Positions 16,579 to 24,765 of a stretch of DNA of 64,000 bases are shown here, piece after piece (position 1 is the first letter of the stretch; each line of letters starts with the position of its first letter). This stretch comes from Saprospiraceae bacterium. GTDB taxonomy: Bacteria; Bacteroidota; Bacteroidia; Chitinophagales; Saprospiraceae. The notes under the pieces were generated by a model, which saw nothing but the letters and a program-made list of their open reading frames with translations, made no database searches and had not been told where the DNA came from. Both the position numbers and the translations under genes were made by a program. The stretch spans positions 134,501 to 198,500 of the forward strand of contig CATQHI010000005.1 in the NCBI GenBank assembly GCA_958295895.1, given 5' to 3'.

Positions 16579-17346
16579 CTAGTCGCGGTTCATCACGCTC
16601 AGCAGCCGCAGCACCTCCACGTAGAGCCACACCAGGGTCACGATCAGGCCCATGGCGCAGAACCACTCCATATACTTCGGGGCCCGCATGGCCGCGCCGC
16701 GCTCGATGTTATCGAAGTCGAGCAGCAGGTTGAGGGTGGCAATACCGATGATGACCAGGCTGATGCCGATACCGAGCATCCCACCGTCGTGCAGGAAGGG
16801 CATGTTGACGCCGAAAAAGCGTAGGCCCATATCCAGCAAATAGACCAGCAGCACACCGCCCGTAGCCATGATGACCCCGGAGCGGAACTTCTGCGTCACT
16901 GTGATCAGCCCCGCCTTGTAGACGAAGAGCATCATGAACAGTAGGGAGATGGTGACCAGAATCGCGTTGAATACTAGACCGGTCCCGAAGCCGGCGGCGT
17001 AAATGGCCGTCACCGAGCCCACGAATAAGCCCTCCAGCAGCGCATAGACGGGTGCCAGCGTACCGGAAAGATTCGGCTTGAAGGCCATGACGAAGACCAG
17101 TACCAGACCACCGATGGCCCCGCCCCACATGAAGAGCGAACTGGGAAAGAGGAAGGAATACACCGCGGTACCCAGTAGGAGCAGGCCGAGGAGGAAGGTT
17201 TTATTAACGGCACCACTGACCGTCATCACGGTATCGTCGGCCCGGGTGATAAACCCGCCGTCGAGCGGTCGCTGAGATGCTTTGGTCAGCCGCTCCTCAC
17301 TCAGGATGGGGTTGCTGGACTGTTTGAAGCGATCGGATAAGGACAT
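16579..17346 (-). CDS. Bax inhibitor-1 / YccA family membrane protein
   Basis: A 255-residue protein started at MSLSDRFKQSSNP; a longer frame adds ten implausible residues. After a soluble N-terminus of about 50 residues come seven hydrophobic segments. FKPNLSGTLAPVYALLEGLFVG and YMEWFCAMGLIVTLVWLYVE match the Bax1-I subfamily found in Bacteroidota and Actinobacteria. Related proteins are pH-sensitive calcium leak channels or modulators of membrane proteases; the role here is unknown. The adjacent aroQ gene lies upstream on the same strand with 53 bases between. Confidence 0.88.
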   Translation of the reverse strand: MSLSDRFKQSSNPILSEERLTKASQRPLDGGFITRADDTVMTVSGAVNKTFLLGLLLLGTAVYSFLFPSSLFMWGGAIGGLVLVFVMAFKPNLSGTLAPVYALLEGLFVGSVTAIYAAGFGTGLVFNAILVTISLLFMMLFVYKAGLITVTQKFRSGVIMATGGVLLVYLLDMGLRFFGVNMPFLHDGGMLGIGISLVIIGIATLNLLLDFDNIERGAAMRAPKYMEWFCAMGLIVTLVWLYVEVLRLLSVMNRD

Positions 17347-17399
17347 GTAAGTTTGTTTAGTGTAGGAATAAAACACGCAACATCAACAGACGTTGTGCG

Positions 17400-17822
17400 T
17401 CACACAAAATACTGCACCGCCAGCTCGTAGCCCCTGAGCCCGAAGCCCACAATGAGCCCCTCGCACACCGCCGATATATACGAGTGCTGCCGAAAGGCCT
17501 CTCGCTTGTGCACGTTGGAGATGTGCACCTCGATGACCGGCGCCTCGATGGCCGCCACCGCATCCGCCAGCGCAATGCTGGTGTGGGTCAGCGCTCCGGC
17601 GTTGAGTACGATACCGTCGTAGTTGAAGCCGATCTCGTGCAACTTATCCAGCAGCTCGCCCTCGTGGTTACTCTGAAAGTAGCTCAGTTCCACGTCGGAG
17701 TCGACAAACTTGCCCTTCAGGTGTAGCATAAAGTCCTCGAAGGTATCCTCGCCGTAGATCTCCGGCTCGCGCCGGCCGAGGAGGTTGAGGTTGGGTCCGT
17801 TGATGATCATTACTTGTAGCAT
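17400..17822 (-). CDS. aroQ: 3-dehydroquinate dehydratase, type II
   Basis: A 140-residue enzyme of the shikimate pathway that dehydrates 3-dehydroquinate to 3-dehydroshikimate. Family features are all present: INGPNLNLLGRREPEIYG at the N-terminus (Asn and catalytic Tyr on the flexible lid), FQSNHEGELLDKLHE, LNAGALTHTSIAL, and EVHISNVHKREAFRQHS with the catalytic His. Length is normal for the dodecameric type II enzyme. It stands alone without other aro genes. Confidence 0.96.
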   Translation of the reverse strand: MLQVMIINGPNLNLLGRREPEIYGEDTFEDFMLHLKGKFVDSDVELSYFQSNHEGELLDKLHEIGFNYDGIVLNAGALTHTSIALADAVAAIEAPVIEVHISNVHKREAFRQHSYISAVCEGLIVGFGLRGYELAVQYFV

Positions 17823-17911
17823 GGGTGGCGGGTTGCGGATAGTAAGGTAGGAGTGTTTGGGGTATTTGCGGTTACCTTGGGGGTGCGTCGCCAGTGGTCA
17901 CGTTCTAATGA

Positions 17912-17981
17912 GCGAAGCGATCTAACGAGCCGACAGGCGATCTACCTTCCCGCAGAGAAGTCTACCCGCGAAGCGGTCTAC
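17912..17981. repeat. Short degenerate tandem repeat, about 20-bp period
   Basis: TCTAA/TCTAC recurs at 17921, 17941, 17961 and 17977, each preceded by a GCGA- or AAG-type purine block (GCGAAGCGATCTA, GGCGATCTACC, GAAGTCTACCC, GCGAAGCGGTCTAC). It lies just before the flippase start and is probably untranslated. Confidence 0.4.
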
Positions 17982-17984
17982 TCC

Positions 17985-19418
17985 ATGCTTTCCTCCTTCC
18001 TCCGCAACGCCCTCCTCCTCCTCACCCTCAACCTCGCCGTCAAGGGTACCTACCTCTTCGCCATCGAGCGCACGGTGCAGAACCTGCTGCCGGAGGCCGA
18101 CTACGGGCTGTACTTCTCTTTGTTGGGGCTGGGTATGATTCTACAGATTGTGGCGGATGCCGGACTACAGTTATACAGTAGCCGTACGATCAGCGGGCAC
18201 CGGCAATTAGTCACTAAGTACTTCCCCTACTTTCTGGTGTTGAAGGCAGTGTTAGGCGGGGTGTTCTTTATCGCGCTACTCGTGACGGGCTATACTCTTG
18301 GCTACCGTGGCGCGCAGATCAGTCTGCTCCTGCTCATCGGCACCGGGCAGCTGCTCAATAGTCTGGTTCTTTACCTCCGTTCCAACCTGGCGGGGCTGGG
18401 CCGCTACGGACTCGACAGCGCCTTTAGTATTCTGGATAAGCTGTGCATGATCGGGGGCATCGGCACGGTGCTGCTCTTCTTTCCCGGCTGGCTTAGCATT
18501 CAGCTCTTTGCGGGGACGCAGGTGCTAAGTTGGTCGATCACGGCCGTGGCCCTCGGCTGGCTGCTCCGGGGGAGGGTTTCTTTTCGCCTGCCTAAATTTC
18601 GTCCGGCAATGCTGTGGATGCTGCTGCGGGGTGGGGCACCCTACGCCCTGGCCATCCTGCTACAGACGGCCTACAGCCGCACCGACGCCATCATGATCGA
18701 GCGGCTGCTGCCGGCCGGGGCGGAGGCGGCGGGGCACTACGCGGCCGGCTACCGCCTGCTCGACGCCATCAATACGGTGGGCTGGCTACTGGCCGGACTG
18801 CTCCTACCCATGTACGCCCGCCTGCACGCCCGCCGCGAGGATGTTACGGAGCTGCTGCGCTTCAGTGTGCACCTGCTGGTGGGCGGCAGTCTGATCGTGG
18901 CGGTGGCGGTGGCGGCCTACGCCGGTCCGATCGTGAAACTCCTGTATAACTTCGCCGAGCCACGTACCGCTAGTATTCTCTTCTTCCTCGCCCTCACCTT
19001 CGTGGCCCAGTGCCTCAACTACGCCTACGGGGCGCTGCTGGGGGCCACCGGTCTGCTGGGTCGCATGAATTACATCTTCGCTCTCGGCATTCTGCTTAAC
19101 GTAGCCGGCAACCTCTGGGCGCTCCCCCGCTACGGAGCTCCCGGGGCGGCGGCGGTGACGCTGGTGACCCAGACCTTCGTGGCCGTGGTGCAGGCAGTGC
19201 TGGCGCACCGATGGCTGCGGCTACCGCTGGCTACGGTGGGGTGGGGGCGGTTACTGGTGCACGGGGGAAGTTTGGTTTTTGTGGCTGTGGGACTATCCCA
19301 GGGCGAGCTAACTTGGTGGGTGGGCTTTCTTGGGCTCTGTTTCAGTGGCCTGACGAGTGTATTTTGGCTAAGGCTATTTGGGGTGGGGGAATTGGTGAGT
19401 TTGCTGCGGGGGCGGTAG
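17985..19418 (+). CDS. Polysaccharide flippase (Wzx/MOP superfamily)
   Basis: The protein has 477 residues from ATG 17985; the open frame extends 44 codons upstream through a degenerate repeat, which I exclude. Twelve to fourteen hydrophobic segments are visible. The N-terminal LAVKGTYLFAIERTVQNLLP and the central APYALAILLQTAYSRTDAIMIERLLP are typical of oligosaccharide flippases that move undecaprenyl-linked glycans across the inner membrane. No glycosyltransferase cluster is adjacent, so the cargo is unknown. The gene diverges from aroQ. Confidence 0.88.
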   Translation: MLSSFLRNALLLLTLNLAVKGTYLFAIERTVQNLLPEADYGLYFSLLGLGMILQIVADAGLQLYSSRTISGHRQLVTKYFPYFLVLKAVLGGVFFIALLVTGYTLGYRGAQISLLLLIGTGQLLNSLVLYLRSNLAGLGRYGLDSAFSILDKLCMIGGIGTVLLFFPGWLSIQLFAGTQVLSWSITAVALGWLLRGRVSFRLPKFRPAMLWMLLRGGAPYALAILLQTAYSRTDAIMIERLLPAGAEAAGHYAAGYRLLDAINTVGWLLAGLLLPMYARLHARREDVTELLRFSVHLLVGGSLIVAVAVAAYAGPIVKLLYNFAEPRTASILFFLALTFVAQCLNYAYGALLGATGLLGRMNYIFALGILLNVAGNLWALPRYGAPGAAAVTLVTQTFVAVVQAVLAHRWLRLPLATVGWGRLLVHGGSLVFVAVGLSQGELTWWVGFLGLCFSGLTSVFWLRLFGVGELVSLLRGR

Positions 19419-19425
19419 TTTCTGC

Positions 19426-19851
19426 TCAACCCATTGAGCAAAATGTGTCCCAATCTGCAAAGTAGATAAAGCAAAATAGCCCCCCCAGCCAGCTCCAAAG
19501 TCCGATAAAGACCACGTGCATCACCGTTTCAAAGGGCTTACCCCGCCACAGTGCCGGCGAGTACCACAGCAGTTGCACCCCTAACCGCACGAGCCAGAAG
19601 ACACCCAGACCCAAACAAATAAGCCGGCCGAGTAGTGTAGTCACTAACTCCTCCGCAGCCACCAGGCAAAGCACCCCCATCAGCCCCACCGTCAGTGCGA
19701 TGAAGAAGGTATGCACCTGCATCATCTGCCGGTTGATCAGACTCAGGGGGCGCAGCTCGTTCTCCCAGTCGAAGTAGCGGGGGAAGATGACGTGCGCTAG
19801 CGCCAGCGCCACCAGGAGCCAGCCGGCTAGTTCAAGCTGTAGCAGAAGCAT
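19426..19851 (-). CDS. Four-helix membrane protein of unknown function
   Basis: This 141-residue protein starts at MLLLQLELAGWLL, since this ATG overlaps the end of the upstream methyltransferase gene by 20 bases. Four transmembrane segments are visible. HVIFPRYFDWENELRPLSLINRQMMQVHTFF contains charged residues and histidines conserved-looking between helices 1 and 2. No named family is recognised. Translational coupling with the methyltransferase and DUF2071 genes upstream suggests a three-gene unit. Confidence 0.65.
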   Translation of the reverse strand: MLLLQLELAGWLLVALALAHVIFPRYFDWENELRPLSLINRQMMQVHTFFIALTVGLMGVLCLVAAEELVTTLLGRLICLGLGVFWLVRLGVQLLWYSPALWRGKPFETVMHVVFIGLWSWLGGLFCFIYFADWDTFCSMG

Positions 19852-20620
19852 CGGCGGCAAGAATGAAAGTGGACACGAAGGGGGTAGTCTTACGCTCTTC
19901 CACCATGATAAAACCAACCGCGGCGAAGATGGCTAGCCAACTGCGGTGGCTATGAAAGTGGAGAAAGCCGATGTTGTATACCACAAAGTTAGCCACGTCG
20001 CGCAGGTGCTCGGTTACGTACACCCGCCCGCCAGGGGCCAATACGCGGCGGCACTCGCGAAAGAAATCTACCCGCTCTTCCGTGTCCCGTATTTCGTGGG
20101 CAGCTAGGGTTAGAAACAGGCGATCCACAGAGGCAGTTCCTAGGGGAAGTGCATCCGTAGTCACCGTTCGCGTACCGGGGTAGGGTGGATAGGCCCGCCG
20201 CGCCCGCGCGATGGACACCTCCGTATGCCGCGCCGGATCGTAAAAGTCCAGCACCACCAGCTCCGCCTCCGGAAACCGCTCGCGTAGAATACTGCTCGTT
20301 TCGTCGAAGCCCGCGTTGACGTTCACCACCCTCTTTGCACCTGCGGCCCCGCCCCCTGTGAAGTTGAGCCGGTAGAGGTCCGATAGGTCGTAGACGTAGG
20401 CCGAGGCCAGGAGGGAAACCAGGGTAGACCCTAGCACCAGCCCCGCCAGCCCGATTGCGTAAACACCCCAATTGACGGGAACCCACCATATCGCGCCGAT
20501 ACACGCAATGACCACCCCGGTGGCCAGGGCGTAGAAGTGCCAGTTGAAGCGTAGGATATTAGTTACACCCTGGAGGGGACGGCGGTGGTGTTGGTGCGGC
20601 TGTTGGGTTACGGTTGCCAT
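19832..20620 (-). CDS. Membrane-anchored class I SAM-dependent methyltransferase-like protein
   Basis: The protein has 262 residues from the ATG at 20620. Two N-terminal hydrophobic helices (about 25-70) precede a Rossmann methyltransferase domain: VVNVNAGFDETSS at the motif I position, VVLDFYDP as the acidic strand-2 end, DALPLGTASVDRLFLTLAAHEI, and CRRVLAPGGRVYVTEHL. The glycine-rich E/D-x-G-x-G-x-G motif is replaced by NVNAGFDE, so cofactor binding is altered or lost. An exact copy of the dispersed 17-bp motif encodes GGAAGAK just before motif I. The gene overlaps both neighbours, indicating translational coupling. Confidence 0.75.
   Translation of the reverse strand: MATVTQQPHQHHRRPLQGVTNILRFNWHFYALATGVVIACIGAIWWVPVNWGVYAIGLAGLVLGSTLVSLLASAYVYDLSDLYRLNFTGGGAAGAKRVVNVNAGFDETSSILRERFPEAELVVLDFYDPARHTEVSIARARRAYPPYPGTRTVTTDALPLGTASVDRLFLTLAAHEIRDTEERVDFFRECRRVLAPGGRVYVTEHLRDVANFVVYNIGFLHFHSHRSWLAIFAAVGFIMVEERKTTPFVSTFILAADASATA
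20335..20353 (+). repeat. Dispersed 17-bp motif copy, inside methyltransferase gene
   Basis: TTGCACCTGCGGCCCCGCC, exact core match, on the strand opposite to the gene. It encodes the small flexible stretch GGAAGAK between the membrane helices and the Rossmann domain. Confidence 0.88.
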
Positions 20621-21288
20621 CCCTCCGTTCTGCCGGCCCGCCAGTAGTAGGGTACGTCCGTGATCTGGAAAGCATTGACGGCGGGGGCGTCGGACAGCCC
20701 AAGCGTATCGAGAAAGCCGAAGTGCTGATCCAGTAGCCGCACCGGCCGCGGAGTCCAATTTTGCCGTACGCCCTCGACGGTGAGCACCTCCTGGGTGCGC
20801 GGCTCGTAGGTGAACGTGAAGGGCAGCGGTCCGGCGAAGCGGCGGGCCTCCTTCCAGTTAGCAAAGCAAGAGTTGGGCGGTAGGGGAGGGTCTTCTTCAC
20901 TAGTATCCACCCGCACGTCGAAGTCGGAGCGCAGGGAGCGGATCAGGAGCCAGTCGCCGTTTTGCCGCTGCTCAATATCCGTGGTGGTATAGCCGTAGTG
21001 GGTGAACAGGTTACCGAGCCACTGCATACGTCGCCGGTTGGTCTCGGAGCGGAGGATGTAGAGGCCACGTAGGTTCCTGCCCGCCCGGTTGCGGTAGCGT
21101 ACGAAGATGCGGTAGCCGATGAGGAAGAAGTCCTGGCCGAACAGTTTGGGGAGGGCGGCGGGGCGCAGGTGCCGGGTGTCGACGAGGGCGGCGGCGAAAA
21201 AGGCGGTCTTCCCGTGGAAAGTATCTGGCGTAAGGCAGGGGGGGAGTAGGGGCTGTACCCGGTTTACCGGCACGCCGAAGGTCACCAC
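20608..21288 (-). CDS. DUF2071 (YqjF-like) protein
   Basis: The protein has 226 residues from a GTG at the right end. LIGYRIFVRYRNRAGRNLRGLYIL and LPFTFTYEPRTQEVLTVEGV match DUF2071, an acetoacetate-decarboxylase-like beta fold of unknown function. The frame stays open upstream and encodes LQDHPFPVRAHLASSLV, which looks like the normal family N-terminus, but contains no ATG, GTG or TTG. Either a CTG is used or the 5' end is damaged. A DoxX-like gene lies upstream; DUF2071 and DoxX-like genes are frequent neighbours. Confidence 0.75.
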   Translation of the reverse strand: MVTFGVPVNRVQPLLPPCLTPDTFHGKTAFFAAALVDTRHLRPAALPKLFGQDFFLIGYRIFVRYRNRAGRNLRGLYILRSETNRRRMQWLGNLFTHYGYTTTDIEQRQNGDWLLIRSLRSDFDVRVDTSEEDPPLPPNSCFANWKEARRFAGPLPFTFTYEPRTQEVLTVEGVRQNWTPRPVRLLDQHFGFLDTLGLSDAPAVNAFQITDVPYYWRAGRTEGWQP

Positions 21289-21400
21289 TAGGGAGGAGGC
21301 GAGGTGGGCACGGACGGGGAAGGGATGGTCCTGTAAGGGTCGCAGTAGGGATGGTTTATAATGTGAGCGTTGCGCACTACATGCTTAATGGTAAAATTAT

Positions 21401-21503
21401 CAACCACAGATGGACACAGATTTGAGCAACCTCCGGTTGCCCTACTATAATTCGTTGCGACGTAAGTATAATCTGTGTTAATCCGTGTAATCTGTGGTTC
21501 AAA
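21401..21503. repeat. CACAGAT inverted repeat pair
   Basis: AACCACAGATGGACACAGATT on the left and AATCTGTGTTAATCCGTG followed by TAATCTGTGGTT on the right form a large inverted repeat with an approximately 50-base spacer. Similar CCACAGAT...ATCTGTGG elements are dispersed in many Bacteroidota and other genomes. Confidence 0.7.
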
Positions 21504-21534
21504 ACAAAATCAGCAACGTAGTTGCGCGGCGACT

Positions 21535-21912
21535 TCACCGCCCCCGCCTAAAGTACCTCCACCACACCACCCCCACAAAGCCCAGCGCAAACACCCCGTT
21601 CCACCGCCCCCACAGCAGCAGCTCCGGCACTAGGGTCACCTCTAAAAGATTCATCAGTAACACCACGCCGATCTGGAGGCCTGCCGCTAGTCGCGGCCGG
21701 TAGCCGCTGACGATCCAGCAGGCCATGACGATTTCGCTCAGGCCGATGAGTACGGTGAGCTCGCGGGCGTAGGCGGGACCCAGAATGGCAGCTACGATTT
21801 CCTGGTGGCGGGGCACCAGGTTGAGGACCTTACAGTAGAGGCCGTTGGTGAGCCAGACGAGGGCTAAGCAGGCATCTAGGGGACGCCGGTCGGAACGGAA
21901 GGAGGGGAACAT
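21535..21912 (-). CDS. DoxX-like family membrane protein
   Basis: A 125-residue protein with four hydrophobic segments. LVWLTNGLYCKVLNLVPRHQ and LIGLSEIVMACWIVSGYRPR fit the DoxX-like family associated with DUF2071 proteins. The family function is unknown; some members are linked to quinone or sulfur chemistry. It is separated from the DUF2071 gene by a CACAGAT inverted repeat, so whether they share a transcript is unclear. Confidence 0.8.
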   Translation of the reverse strand: MFPSFRSDRRPLDACLALVWLTNGLYCKVLNLVPRHQEIVAAILGPAYARELTVLIGLSEIVMACWIVSGYRPRLAAGLQIGVVLLMNLLEVTLVPELLLWGRWNGVFALGFVGVVWWRYFRRGR

Positions 21913-21944
21913 GGGTAAGCGGCTATGGGGTACCTTGCCGTAAG

Positions 21945-23042
21945 ATGGTGATTCTGAGCAACAAGTGGGTATTTTGGCTTCAGCTCGTTGCGGCCTGGAC
22001 GGTGGCCTTTGCGCTATTCAGTTTCATCCGTAATTATGGCTGGCCGGCGGCCGCAGGCTTTACCCCAGAAAACTACATCGCCCCGGGCTTGAACTTTACC
22101 CTGGGCTTGGTGGTCGGCACCGCCTACTTTTCGATCGAGTTGCTGATGAACCGGCGGGAGTTTCGCCGACTCCCCTTTCCCCAGTGGGCGGGACTGAAAT
22201 CCGTACTTCACCTCCTACTTGCCTTCGGGCTTCTGGCGCTGGCGATCTTGCTCTTCCCGTACTTCAATGCTACGGCCGGTGAGGAGATCGTTTTTCGGGA
22301 GTTCTTCTTTAGCAACCTGATGCTCGTGTCGCTGGTGTATTTCTCCGTCGTGAGCCTGTTGATCACCCTCTTCATCCAGCTGAATCAAAAGCTAGGCCGG
22401 GGCATCCTGGGTAATATGCTTCTGGGTAAGTACCACCATCCCCGTGAGGAGGAACGCATCTTTCTCTTCATCGATCTGCGCTCGTCGACTACCATTGCCG
22501 AACGACTCGGGCACATGCAGTATAGCCGCCTGATCCAGGATTGCTTCGCCGACATCACCGACGCGGTGATTCGCCACCGGGCGGAGATCTACCAGTACGT
22601 AGGTGATGAGATCATTCTGTGCTGGAAATCGGCCGCCGGTATAAAAAACAACAACTGCCTGGAGGCCTACTTCACCTTCGCGGCCAGCCTAGACAAACGT
22701 GCCGCCTATTACCAAAAACAGTATGAACTGCGCCCCGTCTTCAAAGCCGGTGCCCACCTGGGCCGCACGACCGTAGCGGAGGTAGGGGTGATCAAACGCG
22801 AACTGGCCTACCACGGCGATGTGCTCAATACAGCCGCCCGCATTCAGAGCAAATGCAATGAACTCGGTGAGCGGCTCCTCATTTCTCGCGCCCTGGCCGG
22901 TTCTTTGGCCCTGGAGATGTACCACTGGGTCGATCATGCCCCTATCGAATTGATCGGCAAGCAGGAGGCCACGCAGGTGATCGGTGTGCGGCAGCGGGTT
23001 ACTGACTCTCCTGCTGCTGTTGCCGTTCCCACTTCTCCCTGA
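21945..23042 (+). CDS. Membrane-bound class III adenylate/guanylate cyclase
   Basis: The protein has 365 residues. Four N-terminal transmembrane helices (about 8-150) are followed by a cyclase homology domain (about 165-350). IFLFIDLRSST carries the first metal-binding Asp, YQYVGDEIILCW the second Asp, and HGDVLNTAARIQ the transition-state Asn and Arg. All key residues are present, so it probably makes cAMP (or cGMP) as a homodimer. The last 44 bases overlap the 3' end of the convergent GbsR-like gene. Confidence 0.9.
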   Translation: MVILSNKWVFWLQLVAAWTVAFALFSFIRNYGWPAAAGFTPENYIAPGLNFTLGLVVGTAYFSIELLMNRREFRRLPFPQWAGLKSVLHLLLAFGLLALAILLFPYFNATAGEEIVFREFFFSNLMLVSLVYFSVVSLLITLFIQLNQKLGRGILGNMLLGKYHHPREEERIFLFIDLRSSTTIAERLGHMQYSRLIQDCFADITDAVIRHRAEIYQYVGDEIILCWKSAAGIKNNNCLEAYFTFAASLDKRAAYYQKQYELRPVFKAGAHLGRTTVAEVGVIKRELAYHGDVLNTAARIQSKCNELGERLLISRALAGSLALEMYHWVDHAPIELIGKQEATQVIGVRQRVTDSPAAVAVPTSP

Positions 23043-23535
23043 TCCGGGGCAGCTCCCGCTCCAGGTGCAGAAAGTAGTCCTGAATGTGGCGTAAGTCTTT
23101 ATTGAATTTTGGACTGTCGGTCTGCTCCCGTAGCTTGAGCACCTTATTCATCGTGGCCACGAAGGGCGTGATGGTCGCGAAGCCCTCCTGAATCTGCTGC
23201 AGCCACTTCTGGGAGCTGACGCGGAAGTAGCGTTTCCGATCCCCGGGCTTGGTGATGTAATCTACCCGTCCCTCGTTCATGAGGCGCTTGAGTGCATTGC
23301 TAATTGTACTCTTACTGGCACCCAAAAACTCCTGGATAGCAAAGAACTCCATGGCGGGAGGATCGGCTAGTAGCAATAGGGAGAATACCCGGGCCTCCAT
23401 GGGGGTCAGCCCCGTAGTCTCGAAAAAGATACCTATCTCCTCTACCCTGGTCTTGATGTTTTTCACCATCTGCTGTGGATACTTGCGGAGCTCGAAGCCG
23501 GCAAGTTCGATTGGTTCGGATTTGTTAGGTAACAT
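22999..23535 (-). CDS. GbsR/MarR-family transcriptional regulator
   Basis: The protein has 178 residues from MLPNKSEPIELAG; the longer frame upstream would start inside the neighbouring gene. The winged-helix core LTPMEARVFSLLLLADPPA, LGASKSTISNALKRLMNEGR and KPGDRKRYFRV is the GbsR type, which in Bacteroidota usually represses a neighbouring efflux or osmoprotectant operon. The C-terminal helix contains ELPRIREKWERQQQ and supports dimerisation. The likely target is the upstream barrel gene or itself. It overlaps the convergent cyclase gene by 44 bases. Confidence 0.85.
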   Translation of the reverse strand: MLPNKSEPIELAGFELRKYPQQMVKNIKTRVEEIGIFFETTGLTPMEARVFSLLLLADPPAMEFFAIQEFLGASKSTISNALKRLMNEGRVDYITKPGDRKRYFRVSSQKWLQQIQEGFATITPFVATMNKVLKLREQTDSPKFNKDLRHIQDYFLHLERELPRIREKWERQQQQESQ

Positions 23536-23617
23536 GGTGAAATTGGTCTTGGTTGGTCGATACGTGATTAAAATCTTGAGGTTCTCAGTTGACTGTTTTG
23601 ACGTATAATTATGGGCG

Positions 23618-24640
23618 TTACCTACCTGTAAACGGATTGTAGGAAACCCCCACACTGAAGTAGCCCGTCGACCCCTGCGTATTGCGGTAGAGGTAATCCT
23701 TATTAGGTTCCCCCTTCTCGGTCAGGCGGTTGCTCAGGAAGCTGGTCAGCCCGCCGCGTACGGTGAAGATGACGGCCTCGCTGAGCTTATGCTCGTAAAT
23801 GAGGCCGGTGTTTACCTCCAGCTGGGAGTATTCAAAATCCTGGGCGAAGCCCGGTTGGTCCACCGCCACGTAGTAGCCACTGCCCCCGAAGGTCGTCCCC
23901 GCCGAAATCCGTCCCCGTTTACCGACCGCGCGCCGTAGCAGCACCCGACTGGGCAGTACGAAGTCGAAGGTGTAGGGCGAGTTCTTAAATTGGTGCTTGT
24001 AGCGAAATATGGGCAGAAAAGGAATTTGTGAGGTGGGGTCGATGATGGCGATCAGGCCCACGGCCACGGAGGTGCTCTGCGTGCTTTTCAGCGTCATGGT
24101 AGCTCCGGCCAGGCCCTTCAGGCGTTCGATGCCCTCATTGCCACCATCCAGGATCAGTCCGCCATTAATACTTAGGGGCTTGTCCCAGAGCGCGGTATTA
24201 AATATACCGTTCAATCCCGCTGAATATGCATTGAAATTATACACATCGTTTTCCACTCGCTCGCTGCCCAGGCGGCTCAGTTCGCGAAATTCCGTCTCGT
24301 CGAAGGTGTACTTCAGGGCAGTGGCGACGATGAATTTTTTGCTATAGTACACCGGCAGGTTCAGTCCCACCGTCACGCGGCGTTGGTTACCGATTTCACC
24401 GGTCTGGAATTCATCTCCTCCTATTTCGGCGGTATAGTCACGGCCCAGCGATTGCTGGTATTCAATGATTAGGGGGCGTATGCTAGGAAAATCGTAGGTA
24501 ATCTCCCGGGCCGCCTGTAATGCCTGCTTAGCAGCTTGCTGCTCCGGCGTAAGACGACTTACCTCCGTACGTTGTGCAACCATCAGGGCGGGGCCGCAGG
24601 TGCAAAGTGAGAAGAGGAGCAGCAGAGTAGCTAATCGCAT
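23618..24640 (-). CDS. Outer-membrane beta-barrel protein (DUF6268-like)
   Basis: The protein has 340 residues from MRLATLLLLFSL. The signal peptide is interrupted by CTCGPAL, encoded by an exact copy of the dispersed 17-bp motif. After a helical segment (TPEQQAAKQALQAAREITYDF) come about twelve amphipathic strands ending FSVGVSYNPFTGR. The layout matches Bacteroidota barrel proteins labelled DUF6268; transport substrate is unknown. The GbsR-like regulator lies 82 bases downstream on the same strand. Confidence 0.68.
   Translation of the reverse strand: MRLATLLLLFSLCTCGPALMVAQRTEVSRLTPEQQAAKQALQAAREITYDFPSIRPLIIEYQQSLGRDYTAEIGGDEFQTGEIGNQRRVTVGLNLPVYYSKKFIVATALKYTFDETEFRELSRLGSERVENDVYNFNAYSAGLNGIFNTALWDKPLSINGGLILDGGNEGIERLKGLAGATMTLKSTQSTSVAVGLIAIIDPTSQIPFLPIFRYKHQFKNSPYTFDFVLPSRVLLRRAVGKRGRISAGTTFGGSGYYVAVDQPGFAQDFEYSQLEVNTGLIYEHKLSEAVIFTVRGGLTSFLSNRLTEKGEPNKDYLYRNTQGSTGYFSVGVSYNPFTGR
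24587..24606 (-). repeat. Dispersed 17-bp motif copy, in a signal-peptide coding region
   Basis: TTTGCACCTGCGGCCCCGCC on the minus strand, in the sense direction of the barrel gene, where it encodes CTCGPA within the signal peptide. Confidence 0.88.
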
Positions 24641-24674
24641 AACCGGACGGGAATAGAAATAGGGAAAAAAGAAA

Positions 24675-24709
24675 GGGGAGGGGGTCAACTAGATAAGACC
24701 CCGCTCCCC
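24675..24709 (-). terminator. Intrinsic terminator after the Spy-like gene
   Basis: On the minus strand GGGGAGCGGGGTC pairs with GACCCCCTCCCC (one bulged C) around a 10-base loop and is followed by TTTCTTTTTT. It separates the Spy-like gene from the barrel gene. Confidence 0.82.
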
Positions 24710-24765
24710 AAAACTCACTAACTGGATCCTCCTTAAGAATCCGGAAAGGCACTGCAAAAAAATGG

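Noticed and set aside
21156-21173. GGCGGGGCGCAGGTGCC as a further copy of the dispersed motif
   Set aside because: One base is missing from the core and it encodes RHLRPAAL, which may simply be conserved protein sequence; not counted.
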